Source: JANMZO01 sp963763135
GTDB lineage: Bacteria > Actinomycetota > Acidimicrobiia > Acidimicrobiales > JANYDT01
Direction: 5' to 3'
Assembly (NCBI GenBank): GCA_963763135.1
Contig: CAVXNJ010000001.1
Location: 1 to 64,000 of the forward strand
DNA: 64,000 nucleotides
The notes under the pieces were generated by a model. The model did not search any database. It was not told where the DNA came from and saw only the letters and a program-made list of their open reading frames with translations. The translations under genes and the position numbers were made by a program. This document shows positions 37,364 to 45,288 of this stretch, in pieces. Numbering within the stretch: position 1 is the stretch's first letter; every line of letters begins with the position of its first letter.

Positions 37364-37447
37364 CCCGCTTGACCCGGTCGACGGGCTTGACCCGCTTGAC
37401 CCGCTTGATCCGCTTGATCCGCTTGACCCGCTTGACCCGCTTGACGG
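37349..37447. repeat. Array of eleven 9-bp units at the 3' end of the PcfJ-like gene
   Basis: Eleven contiguous 9-mers: GGTCGACGG, two GCTTGACCC, GGTCGACGG, two GCTTGACCC, two GCTTGATCC, two GCTTGACCC, and GCTTGACGG. The first three units repeat as a 27-bp block. The array overlaps the last codons and stop (37361-37363) of the PcfJ-like gene and continues to 37447. The unit length of nine keeps any frame in register and reads LTR or LDP repeats in two forward frames, but no start lies in either. Confidence 0.9.
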
Positions 37448-37529
37448 ATGCTACGGAAGTGTTCGGGCTTTCCGGCGTTCACCAAGCATTTGTTACCCCT
37501 TGTTTAGGGTCCGTCGACAGGCCTCTGAT

Positions 37530-37554
37530 TCAGAGTGAACGTGTGTCACTCTGA
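37530..37554. promoter_or_regulatory. Inverted repeat upstream of the OmpR-type regulator
   Basis: A perfect 9-bp inverted repeat TCAGAGTGA / TCACTCTGA around a 7-base spacer, directly before the response regulator reading frame. It could be an autoregulatory operator or a 5' leader hairpin. Its right arm supplies the last in-frame stop (37552-37554) before the regulator. Confidence 0.55.
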
Positions 37555-38289
37555 GGCATCGAAACGCTCACCGACTCCGCCCGCTCCACTGATACCGCTC
37601 GGATTCTCGTCGTCGAAGACGACGGAGCGGTGCAGTTGTCACTGCTTCGGGCCCTTCGCCTCGACGGTTACGAGTCCATCGGAGCGTCCGATGCGGTGGA
37701 GGCAGCAGCAGCAGTCGACAGCGAACCGATCGACCTGGTGATACTCGACGTTGGGCTACCGGGTGCCGACGGTTTTGCGTTCTGTCGTCGGCTCCGCGCC
37801 GCCGGGCACGAGATGCCGGTGCTCATGCTGACGGCCCGCAGCCACCTCGTCGACCGGGTAACCGGTCTCGAGTCTGGAGCCGACGACTATCTCGCAAAAC
37901 CCTTCGAACTACTTGAATTCAATGCTCGGGTTCGAGCCCTTCTTCGCCGCTCGCATCACAGCCAAAGAACCACCCTGCGGCTCGACGACGTGGAGATCGA
38001 CCCGGTCGCACGTACGGCGTCAAGAGGGGGCAGCGCGCTCGATCTCACCCTGACCGAGTACGAGCTCCTCTTGCTGTTGGTACGCCATCCGAACGAAGTT
38101 CTTCGGCGCGACTGGATCTTCGAGCAGGTTTGGAAATACCCGATGGCCGCCAATTCCAATTCACTCGAAGTGTATGTAGGAAGCCTTCGCCGAAAACTCG
38201 AATGCAACAACGCCACCCGATTGATTCACACCGTCCGGGGTGTCGGTTACGTCGCCCGGGCAATTCCGACCCGCGTCTCGGGTCGCTGA
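37555..38289 (+). CDS. OmpR/PhoB-family response regulator, start codon not found
   Basis: A complete receiver (ILVVEDD at 37603 on, phospho-acceptor in LVILDVGLPGADG, LTARS, LAKPF) and a winged-helix output domain (LTLTEYELLLLLVRHPNEVL, NSLEVYVGSLRRKLE, TVRGVGYVA). The frame opens after a stop at 37552-37554, yet holds no ATG, GTG or TTG before the receiver; the first GTG (37630) would cut off the first beta strand and the acidic pocket. Either a rare start such as ATC 37558 or ATT 37603 is used, or a one-base indel hides the start, with GTG 37535 lying in the neighbouring frame. The given start marks only the open frame. Pairs with the kinase 20 bases on. Confidence 0.8.
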   Translation, partial: GIETLTDSARSTDTARILVVEDDGAVQLSLLRALRLDGYESIGASDAVEAAAAVDSEPIDLVILDVGLPGADGFAFCRRLRAAGHEMPVLMLTARSHLVDRVTGLESGADDYLAKPFELLEFNARVRALLRRSHHSQRTTLRLDDVEIDPVARTASRGGSALDLTLTEYELLLLLVRHPNEVLRRDWIFEQVWKYPMAANSNSLEVYVGSLRRKLECNNATRLIHTVRGVGYVARAIPTRVSGR

Positions 38290-38309
38290 ACGAAGGACGA
38301 GGAACCGCC

Positions 38310-39722
38310 ATGAAACGACGACCGGTCAAACTCAGCACAACCGTCGCAGTTGTCGCGGTGATGTCTGTGGGTGTGACTGCGTTCGCAGCGTCGGTGTTCG
38401 GGTACTCCCTTGCCCAACGGAGCGTCAACGAAGAAGTGACCAACTCCCTTCGACGTGATGCGAAGCGTATGGCTCGTGCCTACGTCAACGGTGGCGGCGG
38501 AGATCGAGTGCCGGGTCGAGTCCTGGGTATTCCGGTCGCCGTCGTCGACGCCGACGGCAAGGTTCTCGGCGCATCGTTCGATCTCAGCGGCCCGGTCGAT
38601 CCGAAGTGCTCCCAGGTAGCAAGCGGCGCGCTCGCCGAGCACAGCAGTTCTTTGATGGTTGACGCCAGCCAGAATCGATTCTTGTGTGTTGATCTGGCCC
38701 GGCAGATCGTCGGCATCGGTCCTGCGGTCCGCTCGAAGCGATCGCTGGCCGACGGCTTGGCCATCATGGTCGGACGTGACGTTGACGCTGTCGTGTCCCA
38801 ACAACATGATTTGGCACTCGGATTCGCCGGTATCGGTCTTGGAACGACGGTACTGAGCCTTCTCATGGCCCTATTCGCGTCACGCGATGCCACACGACCG
38901 CTTCGTCGCCTGGTCGACACGACCACGGCGATCAGCACGGACCTCGATCTGTTGCGAACCGTTCCCGCTGAGGGCCCTCGGGAACTTCGCGAGTTGAGCG
39001 AATCGTTCAACCGAATGATATGTGCACTTAGCGATGCCAGGACCGCTCAGCAACGGCTGATCGACGATGCCGTGCACGAACTTCGCACACCCATTACAAG
39101 CCTCAAGACCAACGTTTCGTTGCTCCGCCGTATCGATGAATTTTCCGAAGAGGAACGCATCTCCGTGCTCGAACAGGTGCAGTCACAATTCCGCGAGCTC
39201 GGCGGGTTGATCGACGATGTGCACCTGCTCGCCGACCAGCGGGCCGCAACCTCCGGAGCGGCGACCCGACTCGACCTGGCCGACGTGGTGCGGAGCGCAT
39301 TGGAACGGGCCGACTCCCGTCGGCTCGGCGTCACCTTGGAGGCTTCGTTGGAGCCCACCATCATCCACGGATCGTCCGACGAACTCGAGCGGGCCATCGT
39401 GAACGTCATCGACAATGCCATCAAGTGGAGCCCCAGCAACGGAACGGTACGTGTCTCGTTGACCGACGGCTTGCTGCAGATCAGCGACGACGGGCCCGGG
39501 ATCGCACCGGGCGACCGCTCGCGGGTCTTCGAGCGGTTCTGGCGCGCCGATTCGGCTCGTTCGATGCCGGGCTCCGGTCTCGGGCTCGCAATCGTCGCTG
39601 ACATCGTGCAACGTCACCGCGGAACGGTCTGCGTCGAAGACACCGCCGGGCCGGGAACGACCGTCTCGATCAGCATTCCGCCTTCCCAGGTCCGCTCACG
39701 TCAGCGGGCAAGCGTTCTTTAG
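38310..39722 (+). CDS. Sensor histidine kinase (HAMP-HisKA-HATPase)
   Basis: A 470-residue membrane kinase, partner of the OmpR-type regulator. TM1 is near residues 10-30, an extracellular domain of about 120 residues has two cysteines (Cys100, Cys126) likely to pair, and TM2 is near 168-190. HAMP follows (SRDATRPLRRLVDTTTAIS), then HisKA with VHELRTPI (His256) and HATPase with NVIDNAIKWS, DDGPGI and GSGLGLAIV. A GAGGA site precedes ATG 38310. The next gene codes for a small secreted protein that could report on the envelope. Confidence 0.95.
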   Translation: MKRRPVKLSTTVAVVAVMSVGVTAFAASVFGYSLAQRSVNEEVTNSLRRDAKRMARAYVNGGGGDRVPGRVLGIPVAVVDADGKVLGASFDLSGPVDPKCSQVASGALAEHSSSLMVDASQNRFLCVDLARQIVGIGPAVRSKRSLADGLAIMVGRDVDAVVSQQHDLALGFAGIGLGTTVLSLLMALFASRDATRPLRRLVDTTTAISTDLDLLRTVPAEGPRELRELSESFNRMICALSDARTAQQRLIDDAVHELRTPITSLKTNVSLLRRIDEFSEEERISVLEQVQSQFRELGGLIDDVHLLADQRAATSGAATRLDLADVVRSALERADSRRLGVTLEASLEPTIIHGSSDELERAIVNVIDNAIKWSPSNGTVRVSLTDGLLQISDDGPGIAPGDRSRVFERFWRADSARSMPGSGLGLAIVADIVQRHRGTVCVEDTAGPGTTVSISIPPSQVRSRQRASVL

Positions 39723-39783
39723 CAAGCTTTCAGACTTCGCCATCGGAAACGATGAACTGACCACATGCCGTTCACAGCGACCC

Positions 39784-39827
39784 GTTCAAATGAATGCGCT
39801 CAAACAAATCAAGGCGCTCAAACCAAT
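39784..39827. promoter_or_regulatory. Three direct repeats before the secreted-protein gene
   Basis: Direct repeats GTTCAAATGAAT (39784), GCTCAAACAAAT (39798) and GCTCAAACCAAT (39816) in an AT-richer patch 30-70 bases before the start of the next gene. Spacings of 14 and 18 bases are not strictly the 11 or 22 of PhoB-type boxes. A binding role for the adjacent regulator is a guess. Confidence 0.4.
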
Positions 39828-39856
39828 TGAGCCCAAGGTACAAAGAAGGAACCATC

Positions 39857-40180
39857 ATGATTCGTAGAACATTCGCCACCGTAGCTATCAGCCTGTTGGC
39901 GGTCGGGGGAATCGTCGGACCGGCCGGCGCCCAGACCACAGCCACCACAGCCAAACACCCGTTGAAGTGCGTCGGCGCCGTCGAACAGAAGGCCGCTCTG
40001 GGCTACCGGGTCCAGGCCCTCAACTCGCACATCGCCGCGCTTAACGCACGCAAGGCAGCAGCCCAGAGCGCCGGACGCGCCGATCTCGTGGCCCGCATCG
40101 ATGCGCGACTGGCCGAAGCCCAAGCCCGGCTCGCGAAGGTGACGGCGCACCAGACTGCGCTCAACACGCGCTGCCCGTAA
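39857..40180 (+). CDS. Small secreted helical protein with two cysteines
   Basis: A 107-residue secreted protein. A signal peptide MIRRTFATVAISLLAVGGIVGPAGAQ is followed by a short Thr-rich linker. About 60 residues of two amphipathic helices (VQALNSHIAALNARKAAAQ and ARIDARLAEAQARLAKV) come next, framed by Cys38 and Cys106, which could clamp the hairpin with a disulfide. GAAGGA precedes ATG 39857. It follows the sensor kinase closely, recalling accessory envelope sensors such as CpxP by context only. No family recognised. Confidence 0.8.
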   Translation: MIRRTFATVAISLLAVGGIVGPAGAQTTATTAKHPLKCVGAVEQKAALGYRVQALNSHIAALNARKAAAQSAGRADLVARIDARLAEAQARLAKVTAHQTALNTRCP

Positions 40181-40230
40181 TCCCGTTTGAACGCGAGCCG
40201 GGGCCCTCGGTTCACCGAGTGACCTCGGCT

Positions 40231-40258
40231 CGCACCTCGCACCTCGCACCTCGCACCT
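40231..40258. repeat. Four tandem 7-bp units CGCACCT
   Basis: Four perfect head-to-tail copies of CGCACCT, 51 bases after the secreted-protein stop and 34 bases before the next start. A simple-sequence tract, likely prone to slippage. No function can be assigned. Confidence 0.9.
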
Positions 40259-40292
40259 AAAGCGCCAACCCGATCGCACCGATGAACACGCG

Positions 40293-40733
40293 GTGAAGGC
40301 CCGCTCCCGTTCACTGAAGTTCAATTCAGACAAATTCGATTTCTCCAGCAAACTCCCTCGGGAGTACAACGCCGGGAACTGCTTCTACGGGCGTGACGTC
40401 GCCGAGTTCATCGCCAAGGGTCTCAGCGATCTCGGGTGGCCGAGCACGTTCTTCGACGAAGACTGGGGTTGGCTGGTTACGTCACGCAACGGGTCGGAGC
40501 TGCCGATCGAGATTGCGGTCTACGAGTTGAGCGACCGTGGCGGGAACCCGCAAACCGGCGAAACGGCGTGGGGCCTGTGGCTGCGGGCCTACGGCGTGCG
40601 ACGGCCCTTTGCTTCGTTCCGACCCCGCGTGGAAATCGACGTACCACCCTCGCTGGAAGCCGTGATTCGGGAATTGTTTGCGACGGAGGCAATCACGCTC
40701 GAAGACTGGGACGACGGCGCCACCTCGAAATAG
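40293..40733 (+). CDS. Hypothetical protein
   Basis: A 146-residue soluble protein from a GTG start, with compact mixed alpha-beta composition: NCFYGRDVAEFIAKGLSDLG, FDEDWGWLVTSRNGSELPIE, WGLWLRAYGVRRPF. It looks coding but I recognise no family; it resembles small immunity-type or house-keeping hypothetical proteins in style only. Forty bases before the P-loop kinase, possibly the same transcript. Confidence 0.6.
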   Translation: MKARSRSLKFNSDKFDFSSKLPREYNAGNCFYGRDVAEFIAKGLSDLGWPSTFFDEDWGWLVTSRNGSELPIEIAVYELSDRGGNPQTGETAWGLWLRAYGVRRPFASFRPRVEIDVPPSLEAVIRELFATEAITLEDWDDGATSK

Positions 40734-40770
40734 CGATTTCGTTGTTCAACGAACCGCATAGTTTTTCGGC

Positions 40771-41271
40771 ATGGCCTTTTCGGGTGAAGGACAACCTCGT
40801 TTGATCTTGATGTGTGGGCTTCCCGGATCAGGAAAGACCACCTTCGCCCGGCTCCTGGAGGCCGAGCTCCCCGCGGTGCGACTCTGCCCTGACGAGTGGC
40901 TGGCGACGTTGGAAGTCGATCTGTGGGACGAGCGATTTCGAGATCGGTTGGAGCGACAGTTCTGGCGCCTGGCCCAGGAACTGTTGCGGCACAACACGAG
41001 CGTGATCCTGGAGTCCGGCTTCTGGTTGCGAAGCGACCGAGACGAGAAACGACTCGTCGGCCAGGACCTCGGGGCTTCCGTGGAGATCGTGGTACTCGAC
41101 GTTGCTTTCGATGAGTTGGTGACGCGCCTGGCAAGACGCAACGCTGCTCTCGAGCCGGGCTTCGTGTCGATCAACCGAGAGCAACTTGCCGATATGGTCC
41201 CGTTCTTCGAGCGACCGGGGCCTGACGAGTTGGCCCTCTTCGATCGAGTCACGGTCAACCCGGGTGCATGA
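40771..41271 (+). CDS. AAA_33-type P-loop kinase
   Basis: A 166-residue small-molecule kinase-like P-loop protein. Walker A is GLPGSGKTT; the middle carries SVILESGFWLRSDRDEK and a lid-like region with RLARRNAAL. The group includes zeta-toxin-like and chloramphenicol or polynucleotide kinases. No antitoxin gene is next to it and the length is that of a bare kinase core. Substrate unknown. Confidence 0.8.
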   Translation: MAFSGEGQPRLILMCGLPGSGKTTFARLLEAELPAVRLCPDEWLATLEVDLWDERFRDRLERQFWRLAQELLRHNTSVILESGFWLRSDRDEKRLVGQDLGASVEIVVLDVAFDELVTRLARRNAALEPGFVSINREQLADMVPFFERPGPDELALFDRVTVNPGA

Positions 41272-41367
41272 CCGCTGACCTGGGCCGAACGAGACCTCGA
41301 CTGCGCCTCACGGTGCCCAAGTGGGGCAACGACGACACACTCACGCGCTACTACTCGCCCGGGCGAG

Positions 41368-43503
41368 CTAGCTGCTTGCGGCGGCGAGGGCGCTGACCCG
41401 AACGGGGATTCCCGTCATGTGGGCCTGGCTCGACAGTGGCTCGTAACTTCCCGGCCCGATCGGTAGCAACGCGTTGGGGTTCGATCCGGGCGCACTCGCC
41501 GCTACCCGCATCCGGGGACTGGCGGCGTGGCCCCAACCATGGACCATCGACACGACGCCGGGCATGAGATCCGGGTCGATCTCGAGCACTGCGTCTACGT
41601 CGCCGTGCTCGCTCACCACGTGGACCGCAGCTCCGTCGTCGAGGCCGAGTTTGGCGGCATCATCGGGGTGCATGGCGAGCGGGTTCGTTGTGCGACCGTT
41701 GCGCTTCATCCGCTCGATGTTCGCGAACCAGGAATTGTGCATCCAGGCGTCACGCTTGTGAATGAGCAGAAGCTGTCCGTTCGCCGCCGAGGCGAGAGCG
41801 TCGGCAAAGAAGCGGTGACTGCGATCAAGCGCCTCGGCGAAGGACGGCGGGCAGCAGTCGATCAAACCGTCGACGGTATGAACCTGGGCCGCGAAGAACG
41901 TTCCCGGCTCCGGCGCGGCAAGCACTCGCGGGCTCGAATCGGCCTGAAGATCGGCGAGAGCCAGCCCGCTTCCGCGCTCAAGCATGTGACGCCACTTTGT
42001 CCACGGATCGGGTTGCTCACCTTCGGCCAGGCCATCGAACAGGGAGGGCTTCCCCATCGTCTGCAGGAGACGGTGGGCGATCCACCACTCCGGTTGGCGG
42101 TCACCCTTGGGAGCGACGACGGCAGGCGTGTACTGCGCGAACGGTTTCGCACTGGTGCCGATGTTCACGATGTTGAGGTCGTCGCGCTCGTACATGTCGG
42201 TCGATGGCAACACGACGTGGGCGTACTCGCTGGTTGCGCTCGGGTAGATGTCGATCACGACCAGAAGCTCGAGCTGTTCGAATGCCTTGCGGAGTTGCTG
42301 CTCACCGGCGATCGACAGCAGCGGGTTGCCGGCGACCACGATCATGGCCCGCACGGGCTTGTCACTGTCGAGGATCGTCTGCGACATCAGGGTCCCGGGC
42401 AGCGAGCCGCGGCGGAGCCGACCGAACTCGGTGTCGACGTAACCCTGCTCGGTCACCCCGGCTCCGGATCGGGCGTTCGGGTAGAAGCCGTCGCTCTTGA
42501 GGTTTCCGCCGACGACGTCGAGGCGACCGGTCACGAACGACAGCATGTGGACGAGCCAGTACGCGAGCGTGCCCTGGCGCCCCATGTTGATCCCGGTGGA
42601 GGCGTGCACCGAAGCTCGTGGGGTCGACACCCAGGCGGCCGCGAGTTCGCGGATGACTGCAGCGCTTACCCCTGTAACTTCAGATACCTGATCCGTAGAA
42701 AACTGCGAAATGTAAGCGCGCAGATTTTCGACATGCACACCATGTTCCGCGATCACTCCTTCATCGAAACCACCAAGAAGGTCGATCTCCCGGAGCAGCG
42801 CGGCGAGGAAGTAGACGTCAGTGTCCGGTCGGATCAGCACGGTGTCGCCGACGCCCTTCTCCGGAGTCTCGATACGACGCGGGTTGATGAAGACCATGCG
42901 TGCCCCGCGGCCAGCGGCCCGGCGCATCTCACCGAGCACGTTGGGGATCGAATAGAAGCTCGCCTGTGAGACCCGGGGGTTCTCGCCGATGATAAGGCAG
43001 AGGTCGGTGTTGTCGAGGTCGGGAATCGGATGCACCGTGCTGGACCCGAAGACCGCTTCGCTCGCGACGAACTTGTTCGCGCAGTCCTGGGTGCCCGACG
43101 AGAACGTTCGCCGGATACCAAGCGTACGTAGCATCGTCGTGGTGTGCAGCGAACCGAGCGCGTTGAAGGCTGTCGGGTTGCCGACGTAGGCCGCCACGGA
43201 ATCGATCCCGTGAGCGTCGATCACCGCTTGAAGTCGAGTGGCAACCTGACCGAGTGCCTCATCCCAGGATGCGTTCTTCCACTGCCCGTCAGCGGAGCGG
43301 ATCATCGGCGAGTTCAGGCGGTCAGGGTCGTTGTGCAGGTCGACCGCCGCGAGCCCCTTGTGACACGCGAATCCTTTCGTGATCGCGTGTTCCCGGTCGG
43401 GCTGCAACTTTATGAGCTCCCCACCGTCGACGGTTGCGACCAGCCCGCAACTCGGTTCACAGATACGGCAAAACGTTCGAACGGTCTCCATTCCGTTGAC
43501 CAT
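41368..43503 (-). CDS. Molybdopterin-dependent oxidoreductase
   Basis: A 711-residue DMSO-reductase-family enzyme with an N-terminal 4Fe-4S site (Cys12, Cys15, Cys19, Cys47; CRICEPSCG and ACHKG) and bis-MGD domains (NPTAFNALGS, IGENPRVSQ, NPRRIETPEKG, and the C-terminal MHPDDAAKLGLDDGAAV). Cys in TQDCANKF is the likely molybdenum ligand. It has no Tat signal and no adjacent electron-transfer subunits, so a soluble formate- or aldehyde-type oxidoreductase is most likely; the exact reaction is unknown. An AGGTCGGG site precedes ATG 43503. Confidence 0.92.
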   Translation of the reverse strand: MVNGMETVRTFCRICEPSCGLVATVDGGELIKLQPDREHAITKGFACHKGLAAVDLHNDPDRLNSPMIRSADGQWKNASWDEALGQVATRLQAVIDAHGIDSVAAYVGNPTAFNALGSLHTTTMLRTLGIRRTFSSGTQDCANKFVASEAVFGSSTVHPIPDLDNTDLCLIIGENPRVSQASFYSIPNVLGEMRRAAGRGARMVFINPRRIETPEKGVGDTVLIRPDTDVYFLAALLREIDLLGGFDEGVIAEHGVHVENLRAYISQFSTDQVSEVTGVSAAVIRELAAAWVSTPRASVHASTGINMGRQGTLAYWLVHMLSFVTGRLDVVGGNLKSDGFYPNARSGAGVTEQGYVDTEFGRLRRGSLPGTLMSQTILDSDKPVRAMIVVAGNPLLSIAGEQQLRKAFEQLELLVVIDIYPSATSEYAHVVLPSTDMYERDDLNIVNIGTSAKPFAQYTPAVVAPKGDRQPEWWIAHRLLQTMGKPSLFDGLAEGEQPDPWTKWRHMLERGSGLALADLQADSSPRVLAAPEPGTFFAAQVHTVDGLIDCCPPSFAEALDRSHRFFADALASAANGQLLLIHKRDAWMHNSWFANIERMKRNGRTTNPLAMHPDDAAKLGLDDGAAVHVVSEHGDVDAVLEIDPDLMPGVVSMVHGWGHAASPRMRVAASAPGSNPNALLPIGPGSYEPLSSQAHMTGIPVRVSALAAASS

Positions 43504-43607
43504 AGCCCGACCTGCATTTTTCCACCCGATCGAGAAGCCGTGTGGCCTGCGTGGCCTGAACCTAGATCCGGGTCAGCCTGCAGGATCCGGGGAACGCAGG
43601 CTCCGTT

Positions 43608-44390
43608 TCAGCGGCCCTTCCACTGGGGAGCCCGTTTCTCGGCGAAGGCACGGGCACCCTCCTGGGCGTCGTCCGAGGCCAGGACCGATTCGACCAACGG
43701 ACCCTGCCGCTCCCAGGATTCGTCGATGGTCCACGATGCCGACTCCAGAATGAGCCGCTTCGACATCCGAACGCCGAGCGGACCGTTGGCCAGTATCTTT
43801 CGAGCCAGTTCCATGGCGCCGGTCAACGCCTCGCCCGGCACGGTCAGCCGATTTACCAAACCCCAGGAGTGGGCCTCGGTCGCCGGAAAATGAGCACCGG
43901 TCAGCGCGTATTCCATCGCGATGTTCTCTGGGATCTTGCGGGGAAGGCGAACCAGGCCACCGGAGCCGGCCACGAGACCACGCGTCACTTCTGGGATGCC
44001 GAACATCGCATTCTCCGCCGCGACCACGAGATCGCACGCGAGCACCATTTCGCACCCTCCGGCCAAGGCATATCCCTCGACCGCGGCGATGATCGGCTTG
44101 GTCGAGCGTCGCTCAGTGAGGCCGGCGAAACCGAACCCGTCGATCTCCGGACGCTCCCCCGCCACGAACGCCTTCAGGTCCATGCCGGAGCAGAACGACC
44201 CGCCGGCGCCGGTAACGATGCCAACCGACAACGTTGGGTCGGCATCGAGTTCGTCGAGCGCCGCGCACACGCGAGTCGCCACATCACGATTCACCGCATT
44301 GCGGGCCTGGGGACGATTGAGCGTGACGACCAGAATCCCGTCGTGTCGCCCCACCAGCACCGGATCATCTGAGCCTTCAACCATGGCCAA
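43608..44390 (-). CDS. Enoyl-CoA hydratase/isomerase (crotonase), catalytic residues intact
   Basis: A 260-residue crotonase-fold protein. The oxyanion-hole loop is GSFCSGMDLKAF. Both hydratase glutamates seem present, in AGGCEMVLACDL and FGIPEVTRGL. C-terminal helices include LAGGLVNRL-type packing and the ending AFAEKRAPQWKGR. It is probably a true hydratase in fatty-acid or side-chain degradation. It lies 48 bases downstream of a second crotonase in one operon. Confidence 0.92.
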   Translation of the reverse strand: MAMVEGSDDPVLVGRHDGILVVTLNRPQARNAVNRDVATRVCAALDELDADPTLSVGIVTGAGGSFCSGMDLKAFVAGERPEIDGFGFAGLTERRSTKPIIAAVEGYALAGGCEMVLACDLVVAAENAMFGIPEVTRGLVAGSGGLVRLPRKIPENIAMEYALTGAHFPATEAHSWGLVNRLTVPGEALTGAMELARKILANGPLGVRMSKRLILESASWTIDESWERQGPLVESVLASDDAQEGARAFAEKRAPQWKGR

Positions 44391-44438
44391 AACGTAGCCG
44401 TCGGCCAGGATTCAGGCAGGTTCGGGAGCCGCTGTCGC

Positions 44439-45200
44439 TCAGGAGCGGCGAAAGTTGGCGGTTCGACGCTCGGCCACCGCTCGGGTACCTTCCGCGAAAT
44501 CCGCTGTTGTTCGGAGCCGACCCTGCTCAATTGCCTCGTGTTGGGTCGCCCGTTCAACCTCATCAGCCAGACCGGCTCGAAGCGTTGCCCGGATGGACTC
44601 GACCGCCAAAGGGGCCGACAGTGCGATCTCCGTGGCGAAGGAACGAGCGGTCGGACGAAGCTCGTCGTCGGCCACCAACACATCGGCCAAGCCGATCGCT
44701 ACGGCCTGATCACCCGTGATTCGTTCGCCGGTGTAGAGCATTCGCGCCGCGTGCTGCGGGCCAACGAGTCGAGGGAGGGTCACGGATAGCCCGAAACCCT
44801 GGTGGAACCCGAGGCGGGAAAAGTTGGCACTGAAGCGGGCCGAAGGGCAGGCGATGCGGAAATCCGCGGCGAGTGCCAGCCCAAGACCCCCACCGACAGC
44901 AGCGCCCTGAATAGCGGCGACCACCGGTTTGTTCGTACGAAACAGTCGAACGGCCGCGCCGTAGAGCTGCTCAGCGCTCGACCGGTCGGGCGAGGAGAAG
45001 TCGGCACCGGCACAGAAGTGCTTCCCTTCGGCGCACAGAATGATGGCCCGGCACCGGTCATCGTCATCGAGTCCCTCAAGGGTTGACGCGAGCTGATCGA
45101 TCATGCCGAACGAGAAGAAGTTGTTCGGCCCGCGGGTCAGTTCGATTGTTGCGATGTGATCATCGCCAGGAGCAGTTACTTGCAGCCAGGATTCGGTCAT
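44439..45200 (-). CDS. Crotonase-family protein lacking both hydratase glutamates
   Basis: A 253-residue crotonase fold beginning MTESWLQVTAPGDDH at ATG 45200. The oxyanion loop is KHFCAGADF. At the positions where hydratases carry the two catalytic glutamates it has Gly (AAVGGGLGLALAADF) and Phe (FSANFSRLGF), so it is unlikely to hydrate enoyl-CoA; isomerase, dehalogenase or another chemistry is possible. Upstream of the active crotonase in the same operon. The SDR gene is 88 bases upstream on the same strand. Confidence 0.88.
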   Translation of the reverse strand: MTESWLQVTAPGDDHIATIELTRGPNNFFSFGMIDQLASTLEGLDDDDRCRAIILCAEGKHFCAGADFSSPDRSSAEQLYGAAVRLFRTNKPVVAAIQGAAVGGGLGLALAADFRIACPSARFSANFSRLGFHQGFGLSVTLPRLVGPQHAARMLYTGERITGDQAVAIGLADVLVADDELRPTARSFATEIALSAPLAVESIRATLRAGLADEVERATQHEAIEQGRLRTTADFAEGTRAVAERRTANFRRS

Positions 45201-45288
45201 CGTCGTCACGCTTTCTCGTCGCAGGTGGAGCGAAGGTTCTCCAGGGCCAGGGAGTGCGGCCCACTGTAGATCGACGGCCGCGTTCTCC

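Noticed and set aside
37349..37447. The 9-bp array as a CRISPR
   Set aside because: The units are contiguous without spacers and too short; no cas genes are present.
37361..37554. A protein with LTR or LDP repeats coded by the array
   Set aside because: The two forward frames are open only as shadows: no start with a ribosome site, and they overlap the PcfJ-like gene out of frame.
40771..41271. A zeta-toxin type toxin-antitoxin pair with the hypothetical protein before it
   Set aside because: The preceding protein has no antitoxin features and the kinase is a bare core without zeta-toxin signatures.
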